Shown piece by piece: positions 1 to 9,075 of a stretch of 64,000 nucleotides of DNA; position 1 is the first letter of the stretch, and each line of letters begins with the position of its first letter. A model generated the notes under the pieces. That model did not search any database. It saw only the letters and a program-made list of their open reading frames with translations, and was not told where the DNA came from. The DNA comes from Roseateles asaccharophilus (GTDB lineage Bacteria; Pseudomonadota; Gammaproteobacteria; Burkholderiales; Burkholderiaceae_C). The position numbers were made by a program, and so were the translations under genes. The stretch spans positions 620,001-684,000 of the forward strand of contig NZ_SNXE01000001.1 in NCBI RefSeq assembly GCF_004362405.1. Direction: 5' to 3'.

Positions 1-83
1 GCTATGCCCTGGTGCCCCTGCTGGCCGAGGAACCCGTGGGCGCCGACAAGCTCCAGGCCCTGCTGGGGCGGCGGCCCGACTGA
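1..83 (+). CDS. C-terminal end of an unidentified protein (cut by window edge)
   Basis: An open frame enters from the left edge and stops at TGA 81-83. The visible tail reads YALVPLLAEEPVGADKLQ and ends in LLGRRPD. The codon choice is GC-rich at third positions, like the surrounding core genes, so it looks like a genuine 3' end. Twenty-six residues are too few to assign a family. The 90 bases that follow contain short GAGCTGAGCT repeats and no further gene. Confidence 0.5.
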   Translation, partial: YALVPLLAEEPVGADKLQALLGRRPD

Positions 84-174
84 GTTGAGCTGAGCCGCCG
101 TGCTGAGCTGAGCTGAGCCTTGGGGGTGGGCGGGGGCGGTCACGCGCGCCCGCTCTCCTCCTACACTGCGGCCG

Positions 175-888
175 ATGCCAGTAGCCATGCCACCCGAGAC
201 TGCGCGGGCCCTGTGCGCCGCCCTGTCCAGCCCGCGCCTGCGGCTCGAACCCCTGGACGAGCGCCACGCACCGGCCTTCTATCCCGCCCTGGTCCAGGAC
301 GACGCCCTGTACCGCTGGATCTCCCTGGACCCACCCGAGAGTGAGGCCCAGCTGGCCGAGCACTGGTGCCGCCTGGCACAGCGCGGCTACCGCTCGCCGG
401 ACGGACTCTGTGCCTGGCCCGTCTGGGCCGTGCTCCGGGCCAGCGACGGCCAGCTGCTGGGGCGTGTGGATGCCGAGCTGCTGCTTGCAGCGCCCGCCCA
501 GGCGGAGGTGCCTGATGAAGCCGCAGCGGCCAGCGCAATTGCCGCCGTAACTGCATCTGCCTCTGCATCTGCAGCCGCGCTGCTCGCTCCCAATCTGGGC
601 TACTACTTCTTCAGCCCCTTCTGGGGTCAGGGCTACGCCAGCGAGGCCGTGAGCGCGGTGCTGGCCCACCTGGCCGGCTGCGGCACGCAGCGCTGCGCCG
701 CCACCGTGACCGTGGGCAACCAGGCCTCCGCCCGCGTGCTGCTCAAGGCCGGTTTTCACTTCCACCGCATCCTGCCCGGCAACGATGTGATTCGGGGGGA
801 GGCGGTGGATGATGAGGAGTATGTGTGGGAGTGTCAGAGCATCCCACCCACCCCCTTGAACTTCTCAACAAAGGCAGCGATCTTCTGA
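175..888 (+). CDS. GNAT-family N-acetyltransferase, 3' end overlapping hsdR
   Basis: The 237-residue frame has GNAT hallmarks: the opening [21 protein letters not shown], an acetyl-CoA binding stretch [20 protein letters not shown], and the closing [17 protein letters not shown]. These fit the RimJ/RimL-like branch that acetylates protein N-termini or small amines; the substrate cannot be read. A low-complexity Ala/Ser insert (about residues 100-140) splits the core fold. The last 18 or so residues, after DDEEYVWE, are encoded by the antisense of the hsdR 3' end. The overlap is 55 bp tail to tail. That suggests the native C-terminus was replaced when the restriction island arrived. Confidence 0.85.
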   Translation: MPVAMPPETARALCAALSSPRLRLEPLDERHAPAFYPALVQDDALYRWISLDPPESEAQLAEHWCRLAQRGYRSPDGLCAWPVWAVLRASDGQLLGRVDAELLLAAPAQAEVPDEAAAASAIAAVTASASASAAALLAPNLGYYFFSPFWGQGYASEAVSAVLAHLAGCGTQRCAATVTVGNQASARVLLKAGFHFHRILPGNDVIRGEAVDDEEYVWECQSIPPTPLNFSTKAAIF

Positions 889-3800
889 AAGACGGTCTGC
901 TTTTTGGTCTTGAACTGCGGATTCAAGGGGCTCATCTTGGGCAGCACCGCGTTGAGTTCGGTGCCGTTCTCGCTGGCAAACTCTCGTTTCAGTGAGGTAG
1001 TGATGTAGCGCTTCGCTGCGTCGGCGTTGAGGCCTTCCGTCGCGATCAAGTCTTGGGCTTCACGCTGCTGCTCAGCCTGGGCGAACTTGAAGAACGCAGC
1101 GATCACGCTGGCCTTGTCGCCGAGCTGATTCAGATCGGTCTGGTTGATGAAGTCGACCAACAGGCTTTCCTTGGCGCGGTTACCCAGGCTCGCGCGGATC
1201 ACCCGGCGCACCTCATCCACCAACTCGCTCTTGCTCTTGATCTTCTTGTTGTGCTCGAAGATCAGTTCGAGGATGTAGTCGAGGTTGATCTCCTGCGACT
1301 TCAGCAGGTCCACCTCAAAGACCACGTCGTCCCAGTCGATGGTCGACTTCTCCTTCTCGGCGCCCGCCTTCTCACGGCGCAACCAGTCGCGAACGTCGTT
1401 GTAGGTGGAGCGGTAGTCTTGGATCTTCCGCTCAGCGGGGAGCGTGATAGCCTGCAGAGCCGCCAGATCTTCATCGCTCAAGTAATGCTTAGCCTTGAAC
1501 GCCTCCACCGCCGCAGCATCCGTTAGGTCGACGGTCTGAAGCTCCTTCAGGCTGGCGAACTCGTCGTAGTTTTGCAGGATGTTCTCAACGCGCAGGTACT
1601 CGCCAAACAGCTTGGCGAAGGCCTTCTTGTCGGACTCCTTCTCAATGGCTGCCGGGTCAGGGAAGCGGGCCTCCAGCTCTTGCACCACCTCCTTGAAGCC
1701 ACGCCGCGCCTCACCGGTGGCCGCATCGGTGAAGCCTTCCATGTACTCCTTGTAGCTCTTCTCCAGCACCACGTTCTTGGTGTTCTTGTCACCGAACAGG
1801 GTGATGGCGTCGATGGTCGCCTGCTCCAGGTCGCGGAAGGTGACGATGTTGCCGAAGGTCTTGGTGGCGTCGAAGATGCGGTTGGTGCGGGAGTAGGCCT
1901 GCATCAGCCCGTGGAAGCGCAGGTTCTTGTCGACAAACAGCGTGTTGAGCGTCGGGGCGTCGAAGCCCGTCAGGAACATGCCCACCACGATGAGCAGGTC
2001 GATTTCCTTGGCCTTGACCTGCTTGGCCAGGTCTCGGTAGTAGTTCTGGAATCCGTTGCTGTCCACGCTGAAGTTGGTCTTGAACAGCGTGTTGTAGTCG
2101 GCGATAGCCGCGCTCAGGAACTCCTTGGCGCTGCTGTTCATGGCCGAGACATCGAAGCTCTCGTCCTGGATGTCGCCAATCGCATCCTGCTCTTCGTTGG
2201 CGGCGAACGAGAAGATGGTGGCCACCTTCAGCGGCTTGTCGCTGGCCTTCTGCAGTTCCCGGAAGCTTTCGTAGTACAGCTTGGCGGCATCCACGCTGCT
2301 GACGGCAAACATGGCGTTGAAGCCCTTGTTGCCTGCATGCAGCCGGTGGGTCTTCTGCCGGAAGTGGGTCAGGATGTACTGGGTGATCTCGCGGATGCGG
2401 TCGGGGTGCAGCAGCGCCTGCTTGTTCTCTGCTGCACTCAGCTTCTTCTCGTCCTTCTCGGTCTCGATGGCCTTGAACTGCGGGCGAACGTCGTTGTAGT
2501 CCACCTTGAACTTCAAGACCTTCTCGTCCCGGATGGCATCGGTGATCACATACGAGTGCAGCTCGCGGCCAAACACGCTGGCCGTGGTCTCGGCGCCCAA
2601 GGCGTTCTCCGGGAAGATCGGCGTACCGGTGAAGCCGAACTGGCAGAACTTCTTGAACTTCTTTTTGAGGTTCTTCTGTGCTTCACCAAACTGGCTGCGG
2701 TGGCACTCGTCGAAGATGAACACCACCTGCTTGCCGTAGATGGGCAGGTCCGCCTCGCTCTTCATCAGGTTGTTGAGCTTCTGGATGGTGGTGACGACGA
2801 TCTTGTTGTCGTCCTTCTCGAGGTTGCGCTTCAGGCCCGCCGTGCTGTCTGAGCCGTTCACGCTGTCCGGCGAGAAGCGCTGGTACTCCTTCATGGTCTG
2901 GTAGTCCAGATCCTTGCGGTCCACCACGAAGAACACCTTGTCGATGAAGTCCAGCTCGGTGGCCAGGCGCGCCGCCTTGAAGCTGGTCAGGGTCTTGCCA
3001 GAGCCCGTGGTGTGCCAGATGAAGCCGCCGCTCTCCACGTCGCTCCAGCGCTTGGCCAGATGGCTGCTCTTGATCTTCCACAGAATGCGTTCCGTAGCAG
3101 CAATCTGATAGGGCCGCATCACCAGCAGCGTGTTGCTGACGTCGAACACCGAGTAGTGCAGCAGCACGTTCAGCAACGTGTGCTTCTGGAAGAAGGTGGC
3201 CGTGAAGTCCTTCAGATCCTTGATCAGCGTGTTGTCCGACTTCGCCCAGTTCATGGTGAAGTCAAAGCTGTTCTTGTTGCGCTGGGTGGTGTTGGCGAAG
3301 TAGCGGCTGTCGGTTCCGTTCGAGATCACGAACAGCTGCAAGAACTTGAACAGGGACTGGTCGCTGTTGAAGCTCTCCTTGCTGTAGCGGTGTACCTGGT
3401 TAAAGGCCTCACGGATGGCCACACCGCGCTTCTTCAGCTCCACCTGCACCAGTGGCAAGCCGTTGACCAGGATGGTCACGTCGTAGCGGTTGGCGTGCGT
3501 GCCCGTTTGCTCGAACTGCTTGATCACCTGCAGCTTGTTGCGGGCAATGTTCTTCTCACTCTTGTGCAGCAGATAGATGTTCTGGATGCGCCCGTCGTCA
3601 AACACGAAATCGTGGATGTAGTCGTCGTGGATCTTGCGGGTCTTCTCGACGATGCCATCGCTGGGCTTGTCCAGCCAAGATTCGACGAAGCGCTGCCATT
3701 CACCATCGGTGAACTGCACGGCGTTGAGCGTCTGCAGTTGCACACGCACGTTGGCCAGCAGGTCAACAGGCGTCTTGATGAACTGAGCGAACTCGTAGCC

Positions 3801-3938
3801 CTGATTCACCAGATCCTGGATCAGCTCACGCTCCAGATCGCTTTCGCTCTGGTAGCTCTCTGCGACCTTCCATTCGCGGGTGTACTGGTCAAGGACGATG
3901 AAGTTCTTGGACTCGGCGATGGCCTTGTAGTCGTTCAT
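834..3938 (-). CDS. hsdR: Type I restriction endonuclease subunit R (type IC-like)
   Basis: HsdR is the ATP-driven DNA translocase and nuclease of a type I restriction-modification complex. It cuts unmethylated foreign DNA at a distance from the recognition site. The 1034-residue protein matches EcoR124I HsdR in length. A PD-(D/E)xK nuclease site is visible at D153 and E167-L-K169. Helicase motifs follow: Walker A TGSGKT (311-316), DECH (410-413), FTGTP (436-440), and a motif VI region [11 protein letters not shown]. The C-terminal helical tail that docks on the methylase core is present. It is the last gene of the operon, starting 3 bp after prrC. Its 3' end overlaps the GNAT gene. All catalytic residues look intact. 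Confidence 0.97.
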   Translation of the reverse strand: MNDYKAIAESKNFIVLDQYTREWKVAESYQSESDLERELIQDLVNQGYEFAQFIKTPVDLLANVRVQLQTLNAVQFTDGEWQRFVESWLDKPSDGIVEKTRKIHDDYIHDFVFDDGRIQNIYLLHKSEKNIARNKLQVIKQFEQTGTHANRYDVTILVNGLPLVQVELKKRGVAIREAFNQVHRYSKESFNSDQSLFKFLQLFVISNGTDSRYFANTTQRNKNSFDFTMNWAKSDNTLIKDLKDFTATFFQKHTLLNVLLHYSVFDVSNTLLVMRPYQIAATERILWKIKSSHLAKRWSDVESGGFIWHTTGSGKTLTSFKAARLATELDFIDKVFFVVDRKDLDYQTMKEYQRFSPDSVNGSDSTAGLKRNLEKDDNKIVVTTIQKLNNLMKSEADLPIYGKQVVFIFDECHRSQFGEAQKNLKKKFKKFCQFGFTGTPIFPENALGAETTASVFGRELHSYVITDAIRDEKVLKFKVDYNDVRPQFKAIETEKDEKKLSAAENKQALLHPDRIREITQYILTHFRQKTHRLHAGNKGFNAMFAVSSVDAAKLYYESFRELQKASDKPLKVATIFSFAANEEQDAIGDIQDESFDVSAMNSSAKEFLSAAIADYNTLFKTNFSVDSNGFQNYYRDLAKQVKAKEIDLLIVVGMFLTGFDAPTLNTLFVDKNLRFHGLMQAYSRTNRIFDATKTFGNIVTFRDLEQATIDAITLFGDKNTKNVVLEKSYKEYMEGFTDAATGEARRGFKEVVQELEARFPDPAAIEKESDKKAFAKLFGEYLRVENILQNYDEFASLKELQTVDLTDAAAVEAFKAKHYLSDEDLAALQAITLPAERKIQDYRSTYNDVRDWLRREKAGAEKEKSTIDWDDVVFEVDLLKSQEINLDYILELIFEHNKKIKSKSELVDEVRRVIRASLGNRAKESLLVDFINQTDLNQLGDKASVIAAFFKFAQAEQQREAQDLIATEGLNADAAKRYITTSLKREFASENGTELNAVLPKMSPLNPQFKTKKQTVFQKIAAFVEKFKGVGGML

Positions 3939-3941
3939 GAG

Positions 3942-5057
3942 TCAGGCACCTTGCGGCTGCCAAAAGGCATGGTTGTTCTTCAGATGTTCCACGAGCAGCC
4001 TGACCGTCGCGCTTTCAGCCGGCGTTGGTTGCGCAACGGCTTCATTGGACAGCGTGCTGTGACTCGTGAACTGGATGATTCGGTTCAGGTAGAGCTGCCT
4101 GTCATCAGGCAAAAGCTCGGACCATCTCGGGTAGCCCAAGAAGCTGGCGGTCTTCTCGTAGAGATTGCGCAGCAAGGTGAAGTGATATCGCTCGACCTTG
4201 CTCTCCGCAATGGCCTGCTCAATGGTCTTCAGCAAGTGCAGGTGGTACGAGAAGCTCTTGTTGGAATCCCCCTGCTTTTCGGTGAGCTCGAAGCTCCCAT
4301 CTTCGAAGCGCTCAAGCAAGTAGCTCGTCTTGCTGTTGAGCTCATTGAACAGGACGTTGTAGAACAACGGGCTGTGCGTGGTGATGATGAATTTCAGGTC
4401 CGATTGACTCGATTTGATCAACGAGGCCAGGTTCACCGCCAGCTCGATCAGGTGGTTTTCGTCCAGCGAGCTCACCGGGTCATCCACGAAGACATGGGTC
4501 AGTTTATTGAAGGCGTCGGTGGATCTGCCGGACGCTTCTGGGATGTTCAGCTCGGCAATCACCTGTTCCAGCAGAGCATTGAACACACTCCAGATGAAGT
4601 TGCTCTCTTCGCCCTTGGAGATCTTGATGTGCGGCTCTGGTGCCTCGTTTCCGCGCTCAAACGAGAAGCTGACGGATGAAAAGTCTGCACTGAAATGTGG
4701 CGTCAACTTGTCGCTGGTGTAGCGCTGGAAGGTGGTGGTGATGCTCTGGTCCTGACCCTGATCTTCCAGCACCCACTTGGTGAACGCATTGGGTTGAATC
4801 ATCAGCTTGGGCTCAGCATCCCGCCCCAAGTCGTTGTCCCAATAGAACAGGTCTTCTGTGAAGGCGCTGTAGTAGAGGATTTTCTTGTCGGCCAAATCCG
4901 ACGGCGACGCGTCATCACCATCCCCTTTTGGCGCAATCAACTGCTTGAACGCCCGCGACAGGCGAGTCTTGCCCGTGCCGTTGAAGGCATAGATCAGCTG
5001 CACCTTCTTGTTGGTGTCTTTCAGTTGCTGGGCTATCTCTTCGAGCTTCTTGCCCAT
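3942..5057 (-). CDS. prrC: PrrC-type anticodon nuclease (tRNA-Lys-specific, HEPN fold)
   Basis: PrrC is a latent anticodon nuclease held silent by its partner type IC restriction complex. In E. coli it is released when a phage inhibits restriction, and cuts tRNA-Lys at the wobble base. The 371-residue protein has an ABC-like NTPase domain: Walker A FNGTGKT (25-31), signature-like KGEES (148-152), Walker B FVDDPVSSLDE (190-200) and H-loop TTHSP (226-230). Next comes KQGDSNKSFSY (261-271), one residue different from the E. coli tRNA-Lys recognition peptide KYGDSNKSFSY (284-294). The nuclease triad is R297, E301, H333, which maps onto R320/E324/H356 with the same offset of 23. R326-x6-H333 also satisfies the HEPN motif. 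The gene lies between hsdS and hsdR with gaps of 1 and 3 bp, as in the prr locus. RloC is excluded by length. Confidence 0.95.
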   Translation of the reverse strand: MGKKLEEIAQQLKDTNKKVQLIYAFNGTGKTRLSRAFKQLIAPKGDGDDASPSDLADKKILYYSAFTEDLFYWDNDLGRDAEPKLMIQPNAFTKWVLEDQGQDQSITTTFQRYTSDKLTPHFSADFSSVSFSFERGNEAPEPHIKISKGEESNFIWSVFNALLEQVIAELNIPEASGRSTDAFNKLTHVFVDDPVSSLDENHLIELAVNLASLIKSSQSDLKFIITTHSPLFYNVLFNELNSKTSYLLERFEDGSFELTEKQGDSNKSFSYHLHLLKTIEQAIAESKVERYHFTLLRNLYEKTASFLGYPRWSELLPDDRQLYLNRIIQFTSHSTLSNEAVAQPTPAESATVRLLVEHLKNNHAFWQPQGA

Positions 5058-5058
5058 G

Positions 5059-6333
5059 TCACGCCTCTACGACCACTGGTTTAGGGAAGCTCAGCAGCAA
5101 GTCGCGGTAGTAAGCGTATTGCTTTTGGCGCAGCTCGATTTCGCGGGGCAGGCCCTCGGTGATGGAGTTGGTGAGGGCGTCGAATTTGTCGAGGATGGCG
5201 ACGATGCGGGCTTGTTCGGCGAGCGATTTCTCGGGGTCATCGGAGAACGGGACAGGGATATTGACCTTCTCCAATCCGCTGATCAGCAATCGATTCACCT
5301 TGCCGCGCGACACATGTTTGGCTTTCTCGTCAATAAATGCCGCGGTCTGCATCACATAGGAAACGAACTTGGGATTCATGGAGTGCCGAAAGGCATAACT
5401 GTCGTCGTGAATCGCAACCGGCTCAGCCCCAATCCAGGCCACCGCCTTGCCAACATCATCAACAGTTTCACCCACGCCCGCGATCACAACATCACCAGGC
5501 TGTGCATAACGAAGTGAACTCTCCAATTCAGCCCTGACCCTGGAGTAGACTCGATCTGCGAATGCCCCGTAGTGGGTGTATATCTCGCCATAGTGGATGA
5601 CGGGAATTCCGTCTTCAGAAAAATCTGCCTTGGTGAAGCGCTTCCCGCGAATGAATTCGCCAATTTCTCCTAAAGGCTTCCACTCCACCTCCCCATCTTC
5701 AAAACTCAACAAATGATCCCGATAATGGTTGTATTGTTTCTTCCTGGCGGTCAGCTCGGCGGTCAGCTCGGCGGTCAGCTCGGCGGTCAGCTCGGTGAAG
5801 GCATCCAGGATGCGGACGATTTCGGCTTGGATTTCAAGCGATTTTTTGGGGTTGTCTGGGCAGGGGATTGGGATTTTGAAGTCCTTTACTTTTGCATCTG
5901 AAATAGCGGGATATGCAGATCCACTTTGGTTTTCTTCGACGTATGTCTTGAAATCACGGGAAGAAACCCAATGAAGTATCCATTTTGGCAGGGCAATTTC
6001 CCGCTTGGCACGTAAAACGCAGTAGCCAGTGCTGGCAACCTCGCCTGCATACTCGTCACCAATTAAACAATAACGCTGTTGTGTTGGGCGTGTTGTCGCA
6101 AAAATTAGGTCGTCTTTTTCAACTAGCTTTTGGGCACGACTCGGGGCGTTGCTTGCTCGAATTTCAGTAGTCTCGCCAATAGCTTTAGTCTCGACATCCA
6201 CGGATGTGAGGTCAATGTAACGATAAGCACGTTCAGCGTCGCGCCACCTGATGTTGCTTGTAGGTAATGTGACATTCCCTAGCGCCAGCCACTCTACCTT
6301 CGCCCCAGCCAATAGCCTTTGCAAAAACGCCAT
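5059..6333 (-). CDS. hsdS: Type I restriction-modification specificity subunit S with four TAEL spacer repeats
   Basis: HsdS gives sequence specificity to the HsdM methylase and the full restriction complex. It has two target recognition domains. Each is followed by a conserved helical region: ILDAFTEL...ARKKQYNHYRDHLLSF after the first, ILDKFDAL...RQKQYAYYRDLLLSF after the second. The central helix contains four ELTA/TAEL units, the type IC spacer that sets the distance between half-sites. I chose ATG 6333 (MAFLQRLLAGAKVEWL), which aligns with type IC starts; GTG 6339 and TTG 6342 are possible. The first recognition domain (about 5850-6330) is clearly more AT-rich than the second half, consistent with domain swapping. 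It follows the membrane gene and precedes prrC by 1 bp. Confidence 0.95.
   Translation of the reverse strand: MAFLQRLLAGAKVEWLALGNVTLPTSNIRWRDAERAYRYIDLTSVDVETKAIGETTEIRASNAPSRAQKLVEKDDLIFATTRPTQQRYCLIGDEYAGEVASTGYCVLRAKREIALPKWILHWVSSRDFKTYVEENQSGSAYPAISDAKVKDFKIPIPCPDNPKKSLEIQAEIVRILDAFTELTAELTAELTAELTARKKQYNHYRDHLLSFEDGEVEWKPLGEIGEFIRGKRFTKADFSEDGIPVIHYGEIYTHYGAFADRVYSRVRAELESSLRYAQPGDVVIAGVGETVDDVGKAVAWIGAEPVAIHDDSYAFRHSMNPKFVSYVMQTAAFIDEKAKHVSRGKVNRLLISGLEKVNIPVPFSDDPEKSLAEQARIVAILDKFDALTNSITEGLPREIELRQKQYAYYRDLLLSFPKPVVVEA
5747..5794 (-). repeat. Four perfect tandem 12-bp repeats in the hsdS spacer
   Basis: The + strand reads GCGGTCAGCTCG four times without mismatch (5747-5758, 5759-5770, 5771-5782, 5783-5794). 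On the coding strand this encodes Thr-Ala-Glu-Leu repeats. EcoR124I has two such units and EcoR124II three, and the number changes the length of the DNA spacer in the recognition site. Because 12 is a multiple of 3, slippage changes specificity without breaking the frame. Confidence 0.95.
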
Positions 6334-6343
6334 ACTCACCAAC

Positions 6344-6628
6344 TCACTTCTTATTCAGCAGATAAATCGCCAAACCAATTAGCCCAATGGCCACCAATGC
6401 ATCCTTCGCATTGTCTTTTTGGCCTTCAGCCACAAAATAGCGGCTGTGGGTTCGCTTGAGGTCCTCGATGGAGTTGGCTTCAAAAACCACCACTTCCATT
6501 TCGGGGCGATGGGCGTGAAAGTAGCTTTGCTCTTTTTGCAGGCAAGCCAGCTGGGCCGCGGCGTAATCACTGAACTCTGTCCAGTGCGTTTCTTTGGTGG
6601 TGCGATTATGTTCAATGAGTAAATACAT
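6344..6628 (-). CDS. Small C-tail-anchored membrane protein of the RM operon, possible RelA/SpoT partner
   Basis: A 94-residue protein of unknown family. Residues 1-75 are soluble and mixed in charge (MYLLIEHNRTTKETHWTEF at the start, VVVFEANSIEDLKRTHSRYF later). The last 18 residues, ALVAIGLIGLAIYLLNKK, form a single membrane helix with a positively charged end, so the protein should be tail-anchored with its N-terminus in the cytoplasm. Its start lies 17 bp inside the 3' end of the RelA/SpoT gene, implying translational coupling, and its stop is about 10 bp before hsdS. Coupling to a nucleotide synthetase suggests an antitoxin, membrane sensor or anchor for that enzyme. This is inference; I recognise no homologue. 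Base composition is AT-richer than the core genome. Confidence 0.75.
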   Translation of the reverse strand: MYLLIEHNRTTKETHWTEFSDYAAAQLACLQKEQSYFHAHRPEMEVVVFEANSIEDLKRTHSRYFVAEGQKDNAKDALVAIGLIGLAIYLLNKK

Positions 6629-7274
6629 GGCGAATCGCTTCCTCTAGCTGCTGCTGATAGCCTTCAAGCGGCACCATATGGGCATGCTGGTCAATCAAGG
6701 CAAACCGCTCCGCCAAAACTTGCAACTGGCTGATCAGTGCTTGCTCTTGGACGTTGCCACCGTACTTGAGGGTGTTTTTCTCATCCGACAAGCTCTCCAC
6801 CAAATTGGCCCAGATGTCCTGCGCATAGGTTCGCAGCTGTATCTCGTAAAACTTCTGGCCGTCTTTAGCGATGATGTGGGTCGCCCTGTAGCCATGAGCG
6901 TGCCGCTCTTTGCGCTCCACCTGCCATTGCAGCGTCTCAAATGCACCCACGAGCAGCTTGCTGAGCTTGTCTGCCGCCTGATTGCCACCCTGAATCACAA
7001 CCCGGCAACCGGCGATGTCCTGCATTTGGGGCAGTCGCAACTTGGGCTGGCGCCGCAGCTTGTCCACAATCGATTGCTGCGTCTTGCGCTTGCGTTTGGT
7101 GCCGGTCCACCCAGGGGTGGATGCCAGCGTGCGCTGGATGAGCTGATAGGCCCGGTCATCGATCTCAGTGAAGGTTTGCCGAAACTCATCAAGCATCGCC
7201 AAATCGGCATCGCTGAATTCGCCGCCGCGCAGCCTGTCGCCCAGCTGTGTGATCTGGCTGTTGCTGAGTGTCAT
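6612..7274 (-). CDS. Stand-alone RelA/SpoT-type nucleotide pyrophosphokinase inside the RM operon
   Basis: The 220-residue protein consists of a RelA/SpoT synthetase domain only, with no HD hydrolase, TGS or ACT domain. Characteristic motifs are the basic KRKRKTQQSIVDKLRR (60-75), QDIAGCRVVI (85-94, with D86), the G-loop HGYRATH (127-133, with Y129), and YEIQLRT..QDIWA (143-156, with E144). All look catalytically intact. The domain transfers pyrophosphate from ATP, to GDP/GTP in alarmone synthetases or to the tRNA 3' CCA in toxic small synthetases (FaRel2, CapRel type). Which applies here is not readable. It starts 15 bp after hsdM and overlaps the membrane-protein gene by 17 bp. The position suggests an abortive-infection effector linked to restriction rather than a housekeeping stringent factor. 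Confidence 0.88.
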   Translation of the reverse strand: MTLSNSQITQLGDRLRGGEFSDADLAMLDEFRQTFTEIDDRAYQLIQRTLASTPGWTGTKRKRKTQQSIVDKLRRQPKLRLPQMQDIAGCRVVIQGGNQAADKLSKLLVGAFETLQWQVERKERHAHGYRATHIIAKDGQKFYEIQLRTYAQDIWANLVESLSDEKNTLKYGGNVQEQALISQLQVLAERFALIDQHAHMVPLEGYQQQLEEAIRHVFTH

Positions 7275-7289
7275 GGGGTTGACCTTGAT

Positions 7290-8837
7290 TCAAGCGCCTT
7301 CAATCTCTGCCACGATGGCATCGATGTCATTGCGCAGCTTATCAATGCGGGCCACGGTGGTTTTCAACTCGGCATTGAGCTTGACGATGTTCACCACCTC
7401 GCGGGTGTCCTTGGCTTCGACATAGCTGCTGACCGAGAGGTTGTAGTCGTTGGCCGCCACCTTCTCGAACGGCACACATAAAGCGAAGTGATCCACATTC
7501 GCCTTGCTGTCGAACACGGCCATGATTTGCTCGATGTGGGCATCCAGCAGCGCGTTGTTGTTGGTTTCCTTCTTGAATAACCCGCTCGCGTCAATGAACT
7601 GTGTGGTGGTGTCGGACTTGTGCTTGGACAGCACCAAGATATTCACGGCAATGGTGGTGCCGTAAAACAGATTGGGCGCCAGCGAGATCACGCTCTCCAC
7701 GTAGTTGTTGTCCACCAGGTACTGGCGAATCTTCTGCTCAGCCCCGCCCCGGTAGAAGATGCCGGGGAAGCACACGATGGCCGCACGCCCCTTGGCCGAC
7801 AGGTAGTTCAGCGCGTGCAGCACAAAGGCAAAGTCGGCCTTGGATTTGGGCGCCAGCACGCCGGCTGGGGCAAAGCGCTCGTCGTTGATCAGCGTGGGGT
7901 CGTCGCTGCCGATCCACTTCACCGAATACGGCGGGTTGGAGACGATGGCATCAAAGGGCCGTTCATCGGCAAAGTGCGGCTCTTCCAGCGTGTTGCCCAG
8001 CTGGATGTGGAACTTGTCGTAGTTCACGTTGTGCAAGAACATGTTCATCCGCGCCAGGTTGTACGTGGTGTGGTTGATTTCTTGCCCATAGAAGCCGTCT
8101 TCGATCAGGTGCGCATCGAACTGCTTCTTGGCCTGCAGCAACAACGAACCCGAACCGCAGGCAGGGTCGTAGATCTTGTTGATGCTGGTCTGGCCGTGCA
8201 TGGCCAGCTGCGCAATCAGCTTGGACACCTGCTGCGGCGTGAAGAACTCGCCGCCTGACTTGCCGGCGTTGGCGGCGTAGTTGGAGATCAGGAATTCGTA
8301 GGCATCGCCGAACAGGTCGATGTGGCTGGCATCAAAGTCGCCAAAGTCCAGTTCCGCCACGCCCTTGAGCACGGCGGCCAGCCGTGAGTTCTTGTCTTTA
8401 ACGGTGTTGCCCAGGCGGTTGCTGGTGGTGTCGAAGTCTGCGAACAAGCCCTTGATGTCCAGCTCGGACGGGTAGCCGCTGGCCGAGGCCTCGATGGCCT
8501 TGAAGATGTTGGCCAGGTCGGTGTTCAGGCTCTCGTTCGTGTTGGCATTGGCCGCCACGTTCACGAAGAGCTGACTGGGGTAGATGAAGTAGCCCTTGGT
8601 CTTGATGGCATCGTCTTTGGCGGCCTCGATGTTCTCGTCATCGTCGGCCATGGCGGCGTAGTTCACACTGGTGTCGCCGCCCGAGATGTAGTCGACGAAA
8701 TTCTCGCTGATGAAGCGATAGAACAGGGTGCCCAGCACGTACTGCTTGAAGTCCCAGCCATCGACCGCGCCGCGGACTTCGTTGGCGATTTTCCAGATTT
8801 GACTTTGCAGTGCTGCGCGTTGTTGTTGGCTTGTCAT
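7290..8837 (-). CDS. hsdM: Type I restriction-modification methyltransferase subunit M
   Basis: HsdM is the adenine-N6 methyltransferase that protects host DNA and forms the M2S core of the type I complex. The 515-residue protein has the N-terminal helical HsdM domain (residues 5-160). The SAM site is DPACGSGSL (224-232) and the catalytic motif IV is NPPY (301-304). Length matches the type IC family (EcoR124I HsdM is about 520). It is the first gene of the operon. No clear Shine-Dalgarno precedes ATG 8837. The 238 bp between it and the HipA-like gene contain a CGCGGC-TTTG-GCCGCG hairpin (about 8915-8930) but no convincing promoter boxes. Confidence 0.97.
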   Translation of the reverse strand: MTSQQQRAALQSQIWKIANEVRGAVDGWDFKQYVLGTLFYRFISENFVDYISGGDTSVNYAAMADDDENIEAAKDDAIKTKGYFIYPSQLFVNVAANANTNESLNTDLANIFKAIEASASGYPSELDIKGLFADFDTTSNRLGNTVKDKNSRLAAVLKGVAELDFGDFDASHIDLFGDAYEFLISNYAANAGKSGGEFFTPQQVSKLIAQLAMHGQTSINKIYDPACGSGSLLLQAKKQFDAHLIEDGFYGQEINHTTYNLARMNMFLHNVNYDKFHIQLGNTLEEPHFADERPFDAIVSNPPYSVKWIGSDDPTLINDERFAPAGVLAPKSKADFAFVLHALNYLSAKGRAAIVCFPGIFYRGGAEQKIRQYLVDNNYVESVISLAPNLFYGTTIAVNILVLSKHKSDTTTQFIDASGLFKKETNNNALLDAHIEQIMAVFDSKANVDHFALCVPFEKVAANDYNLSVSSYVEAKDTREVVNIVKLNAELKTTVARIDKLRNDIDAIVAEIEGA

Positions 8838-9075
8838 GATTCGTGGTGCAAGGCGTTGCCGATCGGCGGTCTGCTGGCCACGCGGTGGCCCAAACTGATG
8901 GGGCTTACCGTGGCCGCGGCTTTGGCCGCGAGTCTACGTGGGTCGGGCGTGCTTGCCATGGCGCCTGTTGCCAAACAGCCGGCCGACGGCAAGCCGTGTC
9001 ACTGACCACCCCTATCCGAGCCAGCCCTTGATCGGCCTGTAGCAGCCGGTGACCGGGCTCCCCGCCCACTTCATT

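Noticed and set aside
5747..5794. Repeats read as a CRISPR array
   Set aside because: Units are 12 bp, adjoining with no spacers, and encode protein.
8799..9031. Short + strand frames between hsdM and the HipA gene
   Set aside because: One overlaps the hsdM start and neither has a ribosome site or family resemblance.
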